From: Phytoseiulus persimilis
Lineage: Eukaryota > Arthropoda > Arachnida > Mesostigmata > Phytoseiidae
Assembly (NCBI GenBank): GCA_037576195.1
Contig: CM075101.1
Span: 1,922,001 to 1,986,000 of the forward strand
Reading direction: 5' to 3'
DNA: 64,000 nucleotides
Below are positions 8,331-19,483 of this stretch, in pieces; positions within the stretch are counted from its first letter, which is position 1; each line of letters starts with the position of its first letter. The notes under the pieces were generated by a model that saw only the letters and a list, made by a program, of their open reading frames with translations, was not told where the DNA came from and ran no database searches. A program made the translations under genes and the position numbers.

Positions 8331-10071
8331 TTCGAAACCGAGCCATGTCGTCAGTCAGCTTGAGAAACAGATTCGCTCCTCCAAGAGATCTCTTGCGCAT
8401 AGCGCAGGTGTCCGCGTGTATGTACCCTTGTCTTGGAGCTACCACTTTCCCGGGTTTCGGCCTGTTGCTCGAACAATGCATCTTGCCTTGGGTACATACG
8501 TCACATTTCACGAAGTCATTGATTATCTCGTATCCTTCGCGGTTCAGCATTTTCCTGAGGGTCTTAACGTTGATGTGAGCGAACATTTCATGTACCGCTT
8601 TCAGACTTACTTTCTTCTTCAGTCCCGCAACGTTTCCCTCCTCTGGTTCACTTGCATGGAACACGAACAGTCCATTTTGTTGCTCAGCTTGAACTTCTAC
8701 GTTGTCTCGGAGTATGGTGATGGCTTCCTCAGTCACCAAAATGCGGAACTTCTCGTTAAGTAGCTTCGAAACTGAGATGAGATTTCTACGAAGCCTGGGT
8801 ACGTACAGAGCGTCCTTCAGACATAGCGTTGCGGTCTTGTTGTCGTTGTTCACTGGCACGATTGCGGTTCCTGACCCCTGTGCACTTAGGGTGTTGGATC
8901 CGCCGAGTGCGACCACTTGGTTGTCTTCGAACGGCTTGTAGTCCGTCATCCATTTCAGGCTGGTTAGCATGTGGTGGGTCGAGCCGCTATCAACAGCAAA
9001 TATCTCTTCAGCACTTGCCTGATTGACTTCGGCTTGCTGGCACTCCACGATCAGGGCTTCAGCAATGTTGGCTTGCGGCGGTAGTGTTCTCGATTGTCCT
9101 CTGCCTCTTCCTCTGCCTCGAAATCCGCCTCTGCGTTGATTCCCGCCTTGTCGGGGAAGTCTGCAGGCTGATTGCATGTGTCCTCTTTGATTGCAGTTGT
9201 AACATATCACTTCGGATGACTGCACAGATGTTCTTCGGAAGTTGGATCTTCTGGCGAAGTTTCTTCTCCTGAAGTGTTGATTCCTTGAGGGGTTGAATCG
9301 GGAGAACATCGCTGTGATCTCGTTGACGTCACTTTGGTTCCTTCGAATGGCTTCTCCTTCGATTATATCCGTCAGTGTGTCCAGATGTTTGTCAGAGTCC
9401 AGTCGGGTGCTCCATCCCTGTCGGAACGGTTCCCATGAACTTGGAAGCGCCTCTAGAAGTTTGGAGCACTGGACATCGTCTGGTAAGTTGATTCCAACTG
9501 TGTTGAGTTCGAAGATGACTTTCTTGTAAGCGAGGAGGTTATCGCCAACGGATAGTCCTGGCTGGTATTCGAACGTCATGAACTTCGACAGTGCCAGGCC
9601 CTTCCTTGTGCCTGTTGCACGCGTGAACTTGTTCTTGATTCGGCGCCATATCTCCTGTGCTGCTGTGTTATCTGCGTTGTCGAGGAATAATGATGTGGCG
9701 AGATTCGGGTGTATCGAGTTGATTAGCACGTACCTCGCAGCTCTGTTTCCGATGGTGTAGTTCTTCATTTGCGTTTTGCCCTCTGGTGTGTTTGCTTGAT
9801 CTGGGGCTGGTGGGTTGAGTTTCCCGATGGTTACAGGCCAGGCATACGGTTCTCCATCTAGTACGGATGGCATGACTGTGCGCCATGGTATGTAGTTCTT
9901 GCCGTCTAGTGCTAGGATGATGTTGGTTGCGACTCGTGGTCTTGGTCCACACACGATGGGATCTCCGGATGTGCTGGAGCTGGGTTCTGGATCAACTTCG
10001 GGACCGTCCAGTCCGTAGTGAACGAAGTCGTGGGGGCCTTGGGCATCTCTGGCGGATTGCTGTCTTGACAT
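8331..10071 (-). pseudogene. gag: copia gag-protease-integrase start, family A copy 1
   Basis: Starts at ATG 10071 (MSRQQSARDA). It contains a UBN2/copia gag region with WRRIKNKFT and LPSSWEPFRQ, one CX2CX4HX4C knuckle (CYNCNQRGHMQSAC), and an RG-rich stretch. Next come the protease (AVDSGSTHHML) and the pre-integrase zinc region with HxxxAHIN and CDVCTQGK. The frame is continuous until the insertion at 8330, where it runs on into foreign sequence and stops at 8161. I see no other break, so this gene was recently functional. Confidence 0.88.
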
Positions 10072-10142
10072 CGTGATGCTGAACTGTGACTTCCTTGATT
10101 CACCGATGTATACTTACGCCACCGACCCGCTCAACCGGAGTG

Positions 10143-10159
10143 TGTCGTGCTGATAACGC
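10143..10159 (-). other. primer binding site, family A, matching tRNA-Ile anticodon arm
   Basis: Next to the end of the middle LTR the plus strand reads TGTCGTGCTGATAACGC. As I recall the eukaryotic tRNA-Ile anticodon arm (GTGCTAATAACGC), this matches it except for the first anticodon base (GAT instead of AAT). The minus strand is therefore complementary to an internal tRNA segment, the half-tRNA priming mode known for Drosophila copia, which uses initiator tRNA-Met. The tRNA identity is an inference from memory. Confidence 0.6.
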
Positions 10160-10535
10160 TGATAAGCCTTTTGGGCCTGGCTCTAGCTTCTTTGCGGCTG
10201 GATGAGAAGATCGGTGGCGCGTACAAGACTTGCCTAGAGACGACGGCTATCGAATGAAAACGACAATTCTGGTGGAGAGAATGTTTGGCTCCCCCAACAC
10301 ACTGAAGTTTTATTCCGGCTTTTATAGTCACTGACCGGGGAGAGTTACGGGCGAACACCGACGTTTGACGTCAGTCTACAGGCGTCCGATTTCTATCTCA
10401 GTGATCTACAGTATCGCCTGTGCGCGGTTGATCATGCTCAGAGTTCACTGACGCTTCGCTTGCTCGAATGGCGTCTTCCCTGATTACCAAAACTGTGCCG
10501 ACGACTGCTCTGGGTAAAACATCAAATACTCAACA
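10160..10535 (-). repeat. middle LTR shared by the two family A units
   Basis: 376 bp, acting as 5' LTR for the left unit and 3' LTR for the right unit. Compared by eye it differs from the left LTR at about one base, and from the right LTR at about six positions including an insertion. Confidence 0.93.
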
Positions 10536-10894
10536 GCTCCCTCCTACACAGAACGGTCGCTTGCTGAACATAGCCGGAACCTTCCGATGTGGGGAACATT
10601 GCATGTGACATTACTCGGATGCGCGATTTCGCGATTACAGATCTCTTCAGCGGAAGCATCTATCGAACATGCAATGTGTAGAGACTTCACTAGATACTTT
10701 ATCAGTTCAATGGTTCGAATTCTATAGAGAAACTTCAAGCTGATGTCTGTCTAGACATCTTTGTCGCGAAATTTGCTTTCGATTGAAGTGACATACGACC
10801 GTATCTTGAGACAAACTCTCGCCAAAATCGTATAAAAGGGGTTGCTCTCGAGCACTCGATCGTCACACTCGTTGAGTTGTGACTTCGCCTTGCG

Positions 10895-11431
10895 ATGTCA
10901 GACAGGATGGAAAATCCACGCCGCCACCAAGTCGCTGTCATCGAGTTGACGCAAAACGAAGTCCTCGTGATCCTGAGGCGCTTACGCGCTCTTCTGGCCA
11001 GGATCAGAGAACGACCAGGGACGTTTTCTCTGGTTTCAGCCGCCATCATCGGAGCGATACAATGTCTCCGCATGTTGTTCGGTAAGTCCTTCAACCATAA
11101 GTTACAAGTTACAATCACCGATCTGAACGACCGGATCGGACAGGTTTCACCCCCTTTTTTGAATTGGTGCCATTATCTAAAACAAGCGTTCCGTTTTTTT
11201 TTTGTACCAGAACCAAGTGGGCTGCCGCCCTTGGTGCAGTTGGAGGAAATCCTCTGGGAGCAAGTCGACCTAGGTCGATACCTGTGTGAGAGGCTCACCA
11301 ACTACTGGGTGTGTCTGTCAAGGGAGACACGCAGGTGTCTTCTGTTGAGAGTGGAACGACCGGTGCCCCCCCCTGGCAGTGTGTTCGAGACCTGCCAGGG
11401 GGTTGCAAGTGTTCGTGGAGATCTGCGGTGA
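10895..11431 (+). CDS. AS1, antisense membrane protein, family A copy 2
   Basis: Second copy, exons 10895-11081 and 11211-11431, with an intron of 129 bp containing ten Ts before the acceptor. One amino-acid change (Phe to Ser) lies in the hydrophobic segment. Here the unspliced frame also happens to stay open because of the extra T, giving an alternative 178-residue product; in copy 1 that read-through frame is lost. The TATA box and AATAAA signals are retained. Confidence 0.7.
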   Translation: MSDRMENPRRHQVAVIELTQNEVLVILRRLRALLARIRERPGTFSLVSAAIIGAIQCLRMLFGKSFNHKLQVTITDLNDRIGQVSPPFLNWCHYLKQAFRFFFVPEPSGLPPLVQLEEILWEQVDLGRYLCERLTNYWVCLSRETRRCLLLRVERPVPPPGSVFETCQGVASVRGDLR

Positions 11432-11615
11432 CCTCACCGTATATTTATGTCTTGAATAAACGTCTCTTTTACACATACTTTCTGGTATTTACTCGATGAG
11501 TCTTGCTTCTCATGATGAGTTTAGCTGGGATCTTACTCATGACCATGAATCATTTATCCTCCTGGAGCATGTTTGAAAACATTGGAAAGGGGAGTGGGAG
11601 TCTTGACATCACTCG

Positions 11616-12870
11616 ATGAGCACTGATACATCGAGTGCCACTTCCAACCTTTCTTCCGCCTCTAGAGCTACTTTCTCTCGATCCGTACTCTCCACGATGG
11701 AGCTCCAAGGGATCGATTATGAATGTTTCATTTCTCGTCAAAGTAGCGAGATGAATGTTCGATCATTTGTTCGGAACTCGCGCGCGGCCCGTGGTGTGGC
11801 GAACTACATGTTGTTTGTGATTGCCGTGTTGTCGGTCGTACTTGGAATTCTGGTCTACTCGGGTATGTTTCAGACGTCGTAGCATATCTTGATTACGTTT
11901 CCGTGAGAGCTGCATTCCAATTTTCCGTTACTCTCCTACAGTTTTCCTCGTAAGCTCCACTTCCACGAAGAGTGAGCGCATGGTTCGCGAGGCCATGCAC
12001 CCGCGAAACGCCACGAAACCGCAGTCGGTCGGACTTCCGACAACGGCTGCAACGTCAAAACCGATATCGACCGTGAGGACCTCAACCATTCCGGAATCTG
12101 TGAGATCCACAACGCCGACTCCAACAACACCAATGCATCGTACCTTCACTGAACAAGTGACTCGAGGGTATTTTCCAACCACGACCGTTCGCGCTGCCGG
12201 ACATGGGGAACGTCGTCGAACAACGACTCGTCGTTGGGTTCCGAGTTCCACAACTCCAAGGAATACCCGTTTTTTCGGAACGACTCATCACTGGTATGTC
12301 GAGCATACGACCGCCGGGCGACGTTCCTATCTCAGGCCGACTCAATCCATTTCATCATCAACTCCTTCTTCGCGGGTCACATCGTCGTTTCTCACGACAG
12401 CAATTCCCACGGTATCATCTACAACCACCACTCGGTCTTCTTTGACCATTGCCGAGGGTGTTGTTGCCTCGGACCTGCCGCTTACGACAACAGCTCGGAC
12501 CCTTCCTTCTACTTCCACAACCAGGCGTCTCACCTCTCCAAAGTCAATCGCGCATTCAATGACAAATGACGCCGCTTCCATATCGACTCTCTCGAGTTCG
12601 ACTTCGGAAATGAGCACCGATTCGATTTCATCGACTTTGCCACCCAGGCGATTCGAATTGGATATCCGTGGATATCACTGTTACCAGTTGTCGTATGTGC
12701 GGACCTGCATCTACCGCAGGGATCGACGCTGTGTCGTCATCCCTCTGCACATTCCGACTCCAGATCGCTTGTCAGTTCGAAACTATGATCCAAGTAGTTT
12801 CGCTGCTTTTGGACAAGATGTATCCGAGATACAAAGGCTCTGTTCTAAATTTTCGATCTTCTCTGCTTGA
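11616..12870 (+). CDS. AS2, antisense mucin-like membrane protein, family A copy 2
   Basis: Exons 11616-11862 and 11942-12870, with the same intron and phase as copy 1. Two amino-acid differences from copy 1 are visible in the Ser/Thr-rich region (Thr to Ile, Thr to Asn), and the cysteine-rich C-terminus is unchanged. The frame is fully open. Confidence 0.72.
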
Positions 12871-12966
12871 TCGACGAATAAAGGTTCAAATCTTTGAATT
12901 TGTAAATAGTGAGACGTGCGTTTTATTATTTGGGGAAAAGCGAGATTCACAAGAAAGAGTTATATC

Positions 12967-13458
12967 TCAAATCTCTTCGGTTGTCGGTCGGTATGGTCCA
13001 TCCTCCTGTTCAAGAGGCGGATCAGGCAAGTGAGCGTATGAACGCGCTCGAATTCGTCTGATCCATCTCGTGAGAACGACCAATCCGGCGAGCACCGAGA
13101 ACACGTTTGTAACCACAAAGTATATCGACAGGAATTTGAACTAATATCCAATCGTCCGATCAGGATCGGGAACCGGGGGCGATGGCGTCGACGGGTGCGT
13201 ATGGTTCAAGTATGGAATCCAAACGTCTTCTCCTCCTACGGCAGTCCTATTCTTGATCAGGCATACAACTTCTCTTGACGCCAATCTGAGGCAGCTCGCT
13301 TCGAGCTCCACGCAGTCGCATGGAAAGTTGTTCTCGTTTGTTTGGGAAATCGTGCATGGCCAGTTCATCTTCTGGCAATCAATGTCGCAGTCGGAGTATG
13401 TGAAGTACCCCAACGCCCTACTGGCCATCACGCAGACTATGATGAACGTGATCATCAT
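12967..13458 (-). pseudogene. S, sense membrane protein with in-frame TAG, family A copy 2
   Basis: Same gene as at 5070-5582, with the same TAG (13141-13143) before the membrane segment. The first ATG of copy 1 is lost here by an ATG to ATT change, so the next in-frame ATG (13458, MMITF) is the likely start. The same base change creates a TGA in the overlapping pol frame. Confidence 0.6.
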
Positions 13459-13474
13459 CTTGATCTTGACGGTT

Positions 13475-15184
13475 TCAATCTGCAAGTGATCCAAGTCTTT
13501 GGAACGTTTCCCTAGGCAGGCACTTCGTCAGAATATCAGCAACGTTCTGTGCTGTCGGGCAATAGTGGATTGTGACTTCTCCGCGCTGTAGTTTCTCTCG
13601 ACAGTAGAAATGTCTCACCTCGATGTGCTTTGAGCGCTTGTGGAAGGATAGATTCTCAGCAAGAGCGATCGTCGACTGGTTGTCAACGAGCAACTTTGGT
13701 ACGACTGGATGTCCAAGCTCTGCGAGTAAGCGCGCTGTCCAAATCGCGGTCTTGAGTGTCTCAGAGAGGGCCACAAGCTCCGCCTCCATTGAAGAGAGCG
13801 TCACGGACGCTTGGCGGTTGCTTGCCCAAGAAATGACTCCACCTCCGAACCGAATCAATGATCCGGTGATGCTCCGTCTCGTTTGCTCGTCGCCAGCGAA
13901 ATCCGCATCGCTGAAACACTCGAGCAGCTCTGGACCGCTCCCCGTGTACCGGGGACCGAAAGTCTCGGTACCTTGGAGGTAGCGCAGCACTTTCAGTGCG
14001 AGATCCCAAAGACGTCTGGTGGGACGATCCAGGAACCTTGAAAGGTATCCTACCACGTAACCGAGGTCAAAACGCGTCGCAATCGTGAGGTACATCAAAC
14101 CACCAACGATTGAACGATACGGCAGTTCTGGCTCGTCTTCGTCACTGGGATTCGACTTGTAGCTGTTGTCCATTGGGACTGCTGTTTCCTTGCATTTTGA
14201 CATCTGGAATCTGTCTAGCAGTTCTTGGATATACTTTGATTGGTGGACACGAATGACGGAGTTGTCATCTGATGATTCGACATGTAGACCGAGAAAGAAC
14301 TCTAACTTCCTGGAAGTGATTTCGAACTCCTTACCGAGGTTCTCGAGAAACTCCTGCACGACCTTCTGGTCAGATCCCGCCGTCAATCCATCGTCAACGT
14401 ACAGGGCAACCAAAATTCGTTTTGGGCCAATTGTGAAGTACACGCAAGGATCAGCTTGGCTCTGTGTGAGTCCAAGTCCTGTCAGAACCTGGTCGATCTT
14501 CAGGTTCCAAGCCCTTGATGCCTGACGAAGCCCGTAGACCGCCTTCAAGAGTTTGCAGACTCGATTTGTTCCATCTTCGAACCCTTTTGGTTGGTTCGTG
14601 TAGATTTCTTCCGATAGTTCCGAGTGCAGAAATGCTGTCTTAACGTCGAATTGGTATAGCTTCAATTTCTCCCTGGCAGCTATTGATAGAATTGTTTTGA
14701 TGGTATCGAACCTAGCTACAGGCGAGTAGAGCTCTGTGAAATCTATACCTGGACGTTGGCTGAATTCTTGAATGACCCATTTTGCACGGAACCTCTCGAT
14801 GTTACCTAGGGCGTCTTTCTTTGCTTTGAAGATCCATCGATTCCCAACCGTGCGTTTGCCTCTCGGAAGTTCGGTGAGCTCCCAAACCTTGTGGAAATCG
14901 AGCGACGCCATCTCCTCTGCCATTGCACTAAGCCACTGTTGGCTGTAATTGGACTTGTGAACATCTTCCATACATGTTGGTTCGTCAACCAAATTATTTA
15001 CACCGGTGCTTACTGTTTCGCTGACACACATCGCAACGTGTGCGCTGCCGGCCTGGTACCTCTCTGGGGGACGCAACTTGGATCGATCTCGTAGCTCGTA
15101 TCTCCCGCGCCGTTCGTTGCGTTTTTCACTTTGGGCAGCCGCTCCTGTGGCGCCATGTCCTTCATTCGAGGATTCTCTTTCCGG
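13475..15184 (-). pseudogene. pol: copia reverse transcriptase-RNase H, family A copy 2
   Basis: Nearly identical to copy 1, with the YVDDG and DADFAGD motifs kept. It ends 19 codons earlier, at a TGA produced by one substitution in the overlap with gene S. The in-frame TAG linking it to integrase (15185-15187) is shared with copy 1. Confidence 0.88.
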
Positions 15185-15915
15185 CTAGGGGCCCGCGGAT
15201 GCTGCTTCTTTACTTGCTGATGCGTTCTCTCTGGTATCCGTTGACGGATTGGCTCCTTCGATCTGTTCTTCGCCGTTGCCTTCAGGCGCTTCTGCTTCGG
15301 CGGCATTCTCTGAGGTGACTCCTCCATCCAGCGGACTGGGAGTGCTCACTTTCACGTCCTTTGTCCTGACGATCTGTCTGGTCTCGGGATACCACACACG
15401 ATAGCTGAGACCATCTTCGTCGATCCCGACAATGTAACCTGGGAATCCTCAGGTGTCCAACTTGTCCTTCTGCGGGGTGCGGTTGTAAAACTTGCACTCG
15501 GTGCCAAATGCTCTGATGAGACTGATGTATGGTTTTCTCCTCATGATCATCTCGTACGGTGTCTTCCCGGTTGATTCGACAAACTTTACGCAATTCGTCG
15601 CGTGGGCGGAAAAGCTCACGGCTTCCGCCCAAAGGTACTTGGGCAGGCCACTGTCGATGAGCATGGTCCTTGCCAGGTCAAGCAACGATCGATTCAAACG
15701 CTCACTTATACCATTAAGTTGGGGGGTAAAAGGAGGGGAGTAACTTACATCAGCTCCGATGGCACTCATGATCTCCTTCACTCTCTGATTTTTGAACTCA
15801 GTTCCTTCATCAGAGTGGAGATGATACAGAGTGAAACCGCTTTGATTCTGGAACCATTTGACGAACTCCGCGATGTGGTCAGGCACTTGATCCTTTGATT
15901 TCAAGAAGTACACTT
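15185..15915 (-). pseudogene. pol: copia integrase core, family A copy 2, extra nonsense codon
   Basis: As copy 1, but with an additional Arg to TGA change at 15449-15451 that cuts the frame after the KDKLDT block. This private stop makes copy 2 more damaged than copy 1. Confidence 0.86.
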
Positions 15916-16227
15916 GTAATTTCGCGCCACTCAATTCTGGTGCGCCTCTACAGAGGGCGCACTGGAAGCTTGGAGAGACGTCTGCTCTCAACGTCAATAC
16001 GCGCTTGCGTGGCGGTCGATAGAGACCGGGAAATTGTGAACTCTAAAAATCGATTCTTCAATTCAAGGTATTTGGTGTTCCACTATCCCTTCTATCCTCC
16101 GGCTCTACTTCGTGCCCACTCCCACTGGGAACCGTGAATAAATTCTGATAAGATAACTTCAATTCAAGTGAGAATCGATCGAGTCCTTTCTGGCCACCGA
16201 ACCTGTAGAAGAGCAACTTATACACTT
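15909..16227. mobile_element. 305-bp insertion in integrase (copy 2)
   Basis: Same insertion, position and 7-bp repeats as in copy 1, so it predates the tandem duplication. Confidence 0.7.
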
Positions 16228-17968
16228 TTCGAAACCGAGCCATGTCGTCAGTCAGCTTGAGAAACAGATTCGCTCCTCCAAGAGATCTCTTGCGCATAGC
16301 GCAGGTGTCCGCGTGTATGTACCCTGGTCTTGGAGCTACCACTTTCCCGGGTTTCGGCCTGTTGCTCGAACAATGCATCTTGCCTTGGGTACATACGTCA
16401 CATTTCACGAAGTCATTGATTATCTCGTATCCTTCGCGGTTCAGCATTTTCCTGAGGGTCTTAACGTTGATGTGAGCGAACATTTCATGTACCGCTTTCA
16501 GACTTACTTTCTTCTTCAGTCCCGCAACGTTTCCCTCCACTGGTTCACTTGCATGGAACACGAACAGTCCATTTTGTTGCTCAGCTTGAACTTCTACGTT
16601 GTCTCGGAGTATGGTGATGGCTTTCTCAGTCACCAAAATGCGAAACTTCTCGTTAAGTAGCTTCGAAACTGAGATGAGATTTCTACGAAGCCTGGGTACG
16701 TACAGAGCGTCCTTCAGACATAGCGTTGCGGTCTTGTTGTCGTTGTTCACTGGCACGATTGCGGTTCCTGACCCCTGTGCACTTAGGGTGTTGGATCCGC
16801 CGAGTGCGACCACTTGGTTGTCTTCGAACGGCTTGTAGTCCGTCATCCATTTCAGGCTGGTTAGCATGTGGTGGGTCGAGCCGCTATCAACAGCAAATAT
16901 CTCTTCAGCACTTGCCTGATTGACTTCGGCTTGCTGGCACTCCACGATCAGGGCTTCAGCAATGTTGGCTTGCGGCGGTAGTGTTCTCGATTGTCCTCTG
17001 CCTCTTCCTCTGCCTCGAAATCCGCCTCTGCGTTGATTCCCGCCTTGTCGGGGAAGTCTGCAGGCTGATTGCATGTGTCCTCTTTGATTGCAGTTGTAAC
17101 ATATCACTTCGGATGACTGCACAGATGTTCTTCGGAAGTTGGATCTTCTGGCGAAGTTTCTTCTCCTGAAGTGTTGATTCCTTGAGGGGTTGAATCGGGA
17201 GAACATCGCTGTGATCTCGTTGACGTCACTTTGGTTCCTTCGAATGGCTTCTCCTTCGATTATATCCGTCAGTGTGTCCAGATGTTTGTCAGAGTCCAGT
17301 CGGGTGCTCCATCCCTGTCGGAACGGTTCCCATGAACTTGGAAGCGCCTCTAGAAGTTTGGAGCACTGGACATCGTCTGGTAAGTTGATTCCAACTGTGT
17401 TGAGTTCGAAGATGACTTTCTTGTAAGCGAGGAGGTTATCGCCAACGGATAGTCCTGGCTGGTATTCGAACGTCATGAACTTCGACAGTGCCAGGCCCTT
17501 CCTTGTGCCTGTTGCACGCGTGAACTTGTTCTTGATTCGGCGCCATATCTCCTGTGCTGCTGTGTTATCTGCGTTGTCGAGGAATAATGATGTGGCGAGA
17601 TTCGGGTGTATCGAGTTGATTAGCACGTACCTCGCAGCTCTGTTTCCGATGGTGTAGTTCTTCATTTGCGTTTTGCCCTCTGGTGTGTTTGCTTGATCTG
17701 GGGCTGGTGGGTTGAGTTTCCCGATGGTTACAGGCCAGGCATACGGTTCTCCATCTAGTACGGATGGCATGACTGTGCGCCATGGCATGTAGTTCTTGCC
17801 GTCTAGTGCTAGGATGATGTTGGTTGCGACTCGTGGTCTTGGTCCACACACGATGGGATCTCCGGATGTGCTGGAGCTGGGTTCTGGATCAACTTCGGGA
17901 CCGTCCAGTCCGTAGTGAACGAAGTCGTGGGGGCCTTGGGCATCTCTGGCGGATTGCTGTCTTGACAT
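16228..17968 (-). pseudogene. gag: copia gag-protease-integrase start, family A copy 2
   Basis: Same domains as copy 1 from ATG 17968: gag, one CCHC knuckle, RG-rich region, protease with DSGSTHHM, pre-integrase. Four amino-acid differences from copy 1 are visible (for example Ile to Met in NYxPWR). It is open up to the shared integrase insertion. Confidence 0.88.
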
Positions 17969-18039
17969 CGTGATGCTGAACTGTGACTTCCTTGATTCAC
18001 CGATGTATACTTACGCCACCGACCCGCTCAACCGGAGTG

Positions 18040-18056
18040 TGTCGTGCTGATAACGC
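18040..18056 (-). other. primer binding site, family A copy 2
   Basis: Same tRNA-Ile-like sequence as at 10143-10159, next to the right LTR. Confidence 0.6.
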
Positions 18057-18433
18057 TGATAAGCCTTTTGGGCCTGGCTCTAGCTTCTTTGCGGCTGGAT
18101 GAGAAGATCGGTGGCGCGTACAAGACTTGCCTAGAGACGACGGCTATTGAATGAAAACGACAATTCTGGTGGACAGAATGTTTGGCTCCCCCAACACACT
18201 GAAGTTTTATTCCGGCTTTTATAGTCACTGACCGGGGAGAGTTACACGGCGAACACCGACGTTTGAGGTCAGTCTACAGGCGTCCGATTTCTATCTCAGT
18301 GATCTACAGTATCGCCTGTGCGCGGTTGATCATGCTCAAAGTTCACTGACGCTTCGCTTGCTCGAATGGCGTCTTCCCTGATTAGCAAAACTGTGCCGAC
18401 GACTGCTCTGGGTAAAACATCAAATACTCAACA
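18057..18433 (-). repeat. 5' LTR of the family A array
   Basis: 377 bp with one inserted base and about five substitutions relative to the other two LTRs. Followed by the AGAGG target duplication. Confidence 0.93.
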
Positions 18434-18901
18434 AGAGGGTATGGCCAGAATCGAAACAAAGGGACGGCTGGCTCGGTCACCAGCGACGCCGAATGCGGAA
18501 GCTGAGTCGGATAGGATGGGAATCAGAATGGGATGGGGAAGACCGGGTTTGGGAAACGGCGAGGAGCCAGCAGGGTATTGAGCCACGAGAAGCGGATTCG
18601 CAAGACTCCAGGGAATGGTCAACGACAGCCGCGGTGCTGCATGAACCGCGAGCAGTCCTTCGTCCGTTCTGATTGCAAGTGCATGGCCAGGCAATGAACT
18701 CAGGCCAGCTCGCAAGAGTACGCTGCCAAATCGTGAATGTCGCCTGAAGCTCTTCTCTCGGCCTCGCTCCTCATCGCTTCTGGCAGCGGTAAGCATGTAA
18801 GATGGCTCAGCTCCGCTGCGCGTGTCGGCAGGCTGAGGCTGGTGGCGCGTTGTTTCTCGCCAGCTCAACTCGCCGGGCGCCAAACCGAATAGAACCAAAA
18901 A

Positions 18902-19483
18902 TTGGTTCTTGTCGGTTTGGCGGGTAGCGAGTAGCGAGTTGCTGCTAGCCGTAGCAGACGAAAGCGGCCCGCTGGCGTCGCGGAAAGCGAGACGAGGGAC
19001 TCGAACTGGCGAGCGCGCGGAGCCAAGCAAACAGACTGACAGCAAGTGGCCTGATGGCAATGCGGGGGGATTGAGTGAGGTTAGGTTTCTGGCGAGCGAG
19101 CGGAGCGACGCGAGCAGACTGACAGCAAGTGGCCTGATCGCAGTGCGGGGGGATTGGGTGAGGTTAGGTTCCTGGCGAGCGAGCGGAGCGACGCGAGCAG
19201 ACTGACAGCAAGTGGCCTGACGCCAGTGCGGGGGGCTGGGTAAGGTTGGGTTAGGTTCCTGGCGAGCGAGCGAAGCGACGCGAGCAGACTGACAGCAAGC
19301 GGCCTCAGGGCAGTGCGGGGGATTGGGTGAGACCCATACTTATTCTCCACGCAAAATCCAGTGCCTGGTAAGTCTCTTTGGAGTCCCTCTTCTCTCATTT
19401 CCCTCTCCCACTCGCCAACTCGGCATCCCGGCGTTTCGTGTTTTGTTGTTTTTATTCGAAACCCGCCCAACCAGAAAATACCG
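18902..19483 (+). mobile_element. inverted-repeat element carrying an 83-bp minisatellite
   Basis: The start reads TTGGTTCTTGTCGGTTTGGC and the reverse complement of the end reads TTTTCTGGTTGGGCGGGTTTC, a weak terminal inverted repeat. A related copy lies in reverse orientation at 63130-63622, with one repeat unit fewer. It abuts the right end of the element at 2153-18898, giving a palindromic junction (AGAACCAA-AAA-TTGGTTCT). No transposase gene is seen. Confidence 0.5.
19035..19330 (+). repeat. 83-bp tandem minisatellite, about four units
   Basis: Units begin ACTGACAGCAAGTGGCCTGA and contain GGCGAGCGAGCGGAGCGACG and AGGTTAGGTT. Two units are full length, one is slightly longer and the last is partial. 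The AGGTTAGG piece resembles arthropod telomere repeats but occurs once or twice per unit only. Confidence 0.8.

Larger units (their letters stand above)
2264..18433 (-). mobile_element. tandem Ty1/copia family A array (LTR-internal-LTR-internal-LTR)
   Basis: Two nearly identical 7.5-kb internal regions are separated and flanked by three LTRs (2264-2639, 10160-10535, 18057-18433). The whole array is bounded by one 5-bp target duplication, AGAGG, at 2259-2263 and 18434-18438. Each unit reads on the minus strand as gag-protease-integrase-RT-RNase H, followed by sense gene S and, on the opposite strand, genes AS2 and AS1. The single outer duplication points to one insertion followed by LTR-LTR recombination rather than two insertions. 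The only length difference I find between the internal regions is one T in an intron T-tract. Confidence 0.95.
2153..18898. mobile_element. short inverted-repeat DNA element interrupted by the copia A array
   Basis: The left end starts TTGGGTGCTTTTCGGTTTGG and continues GCGCCCCGCGAGCTAAGC. The reverse complement of the right end starts TTGGTTCTATTCGGTTTGG and continues GCGCCCGGCGAGTTGAGC. These look like matching terminal inverted repeats. With the copia array (2264-18433) removed, the element would be only about 575 bp, so it is non-autonomous. No transposase is visible. The A array sits in it with its own AGAGG target duplication. Confidence 0.55.

Noticed and set aside
10137-10160. A tRNA-Ile gene
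   Set aside because: Only the anticodon-arm sequence is present, next to an LTR; no acceptor stem or T/D arms. It is a primer binding site.
10895-11431. The unspliced 178-residue AS1 frame of copy 2 as the true product
   Set aside because: It depends on ten Ts in the intron tract; copy 1 with nine Ts loses it, whereas the spliced product is the same in both and matches family B.
18428-19060. 210-residue minus-strand frame
   Set aside because: It runs across two different repeat elements and their junction, has no recognisable domain, and is GC-driven.
19035-19330. Telomere or CRISPR-like array
   Set aside because: The 83-bp units are near-contiguous without variable spacers, and TTAGG-type sequence is only a small part of each unit.
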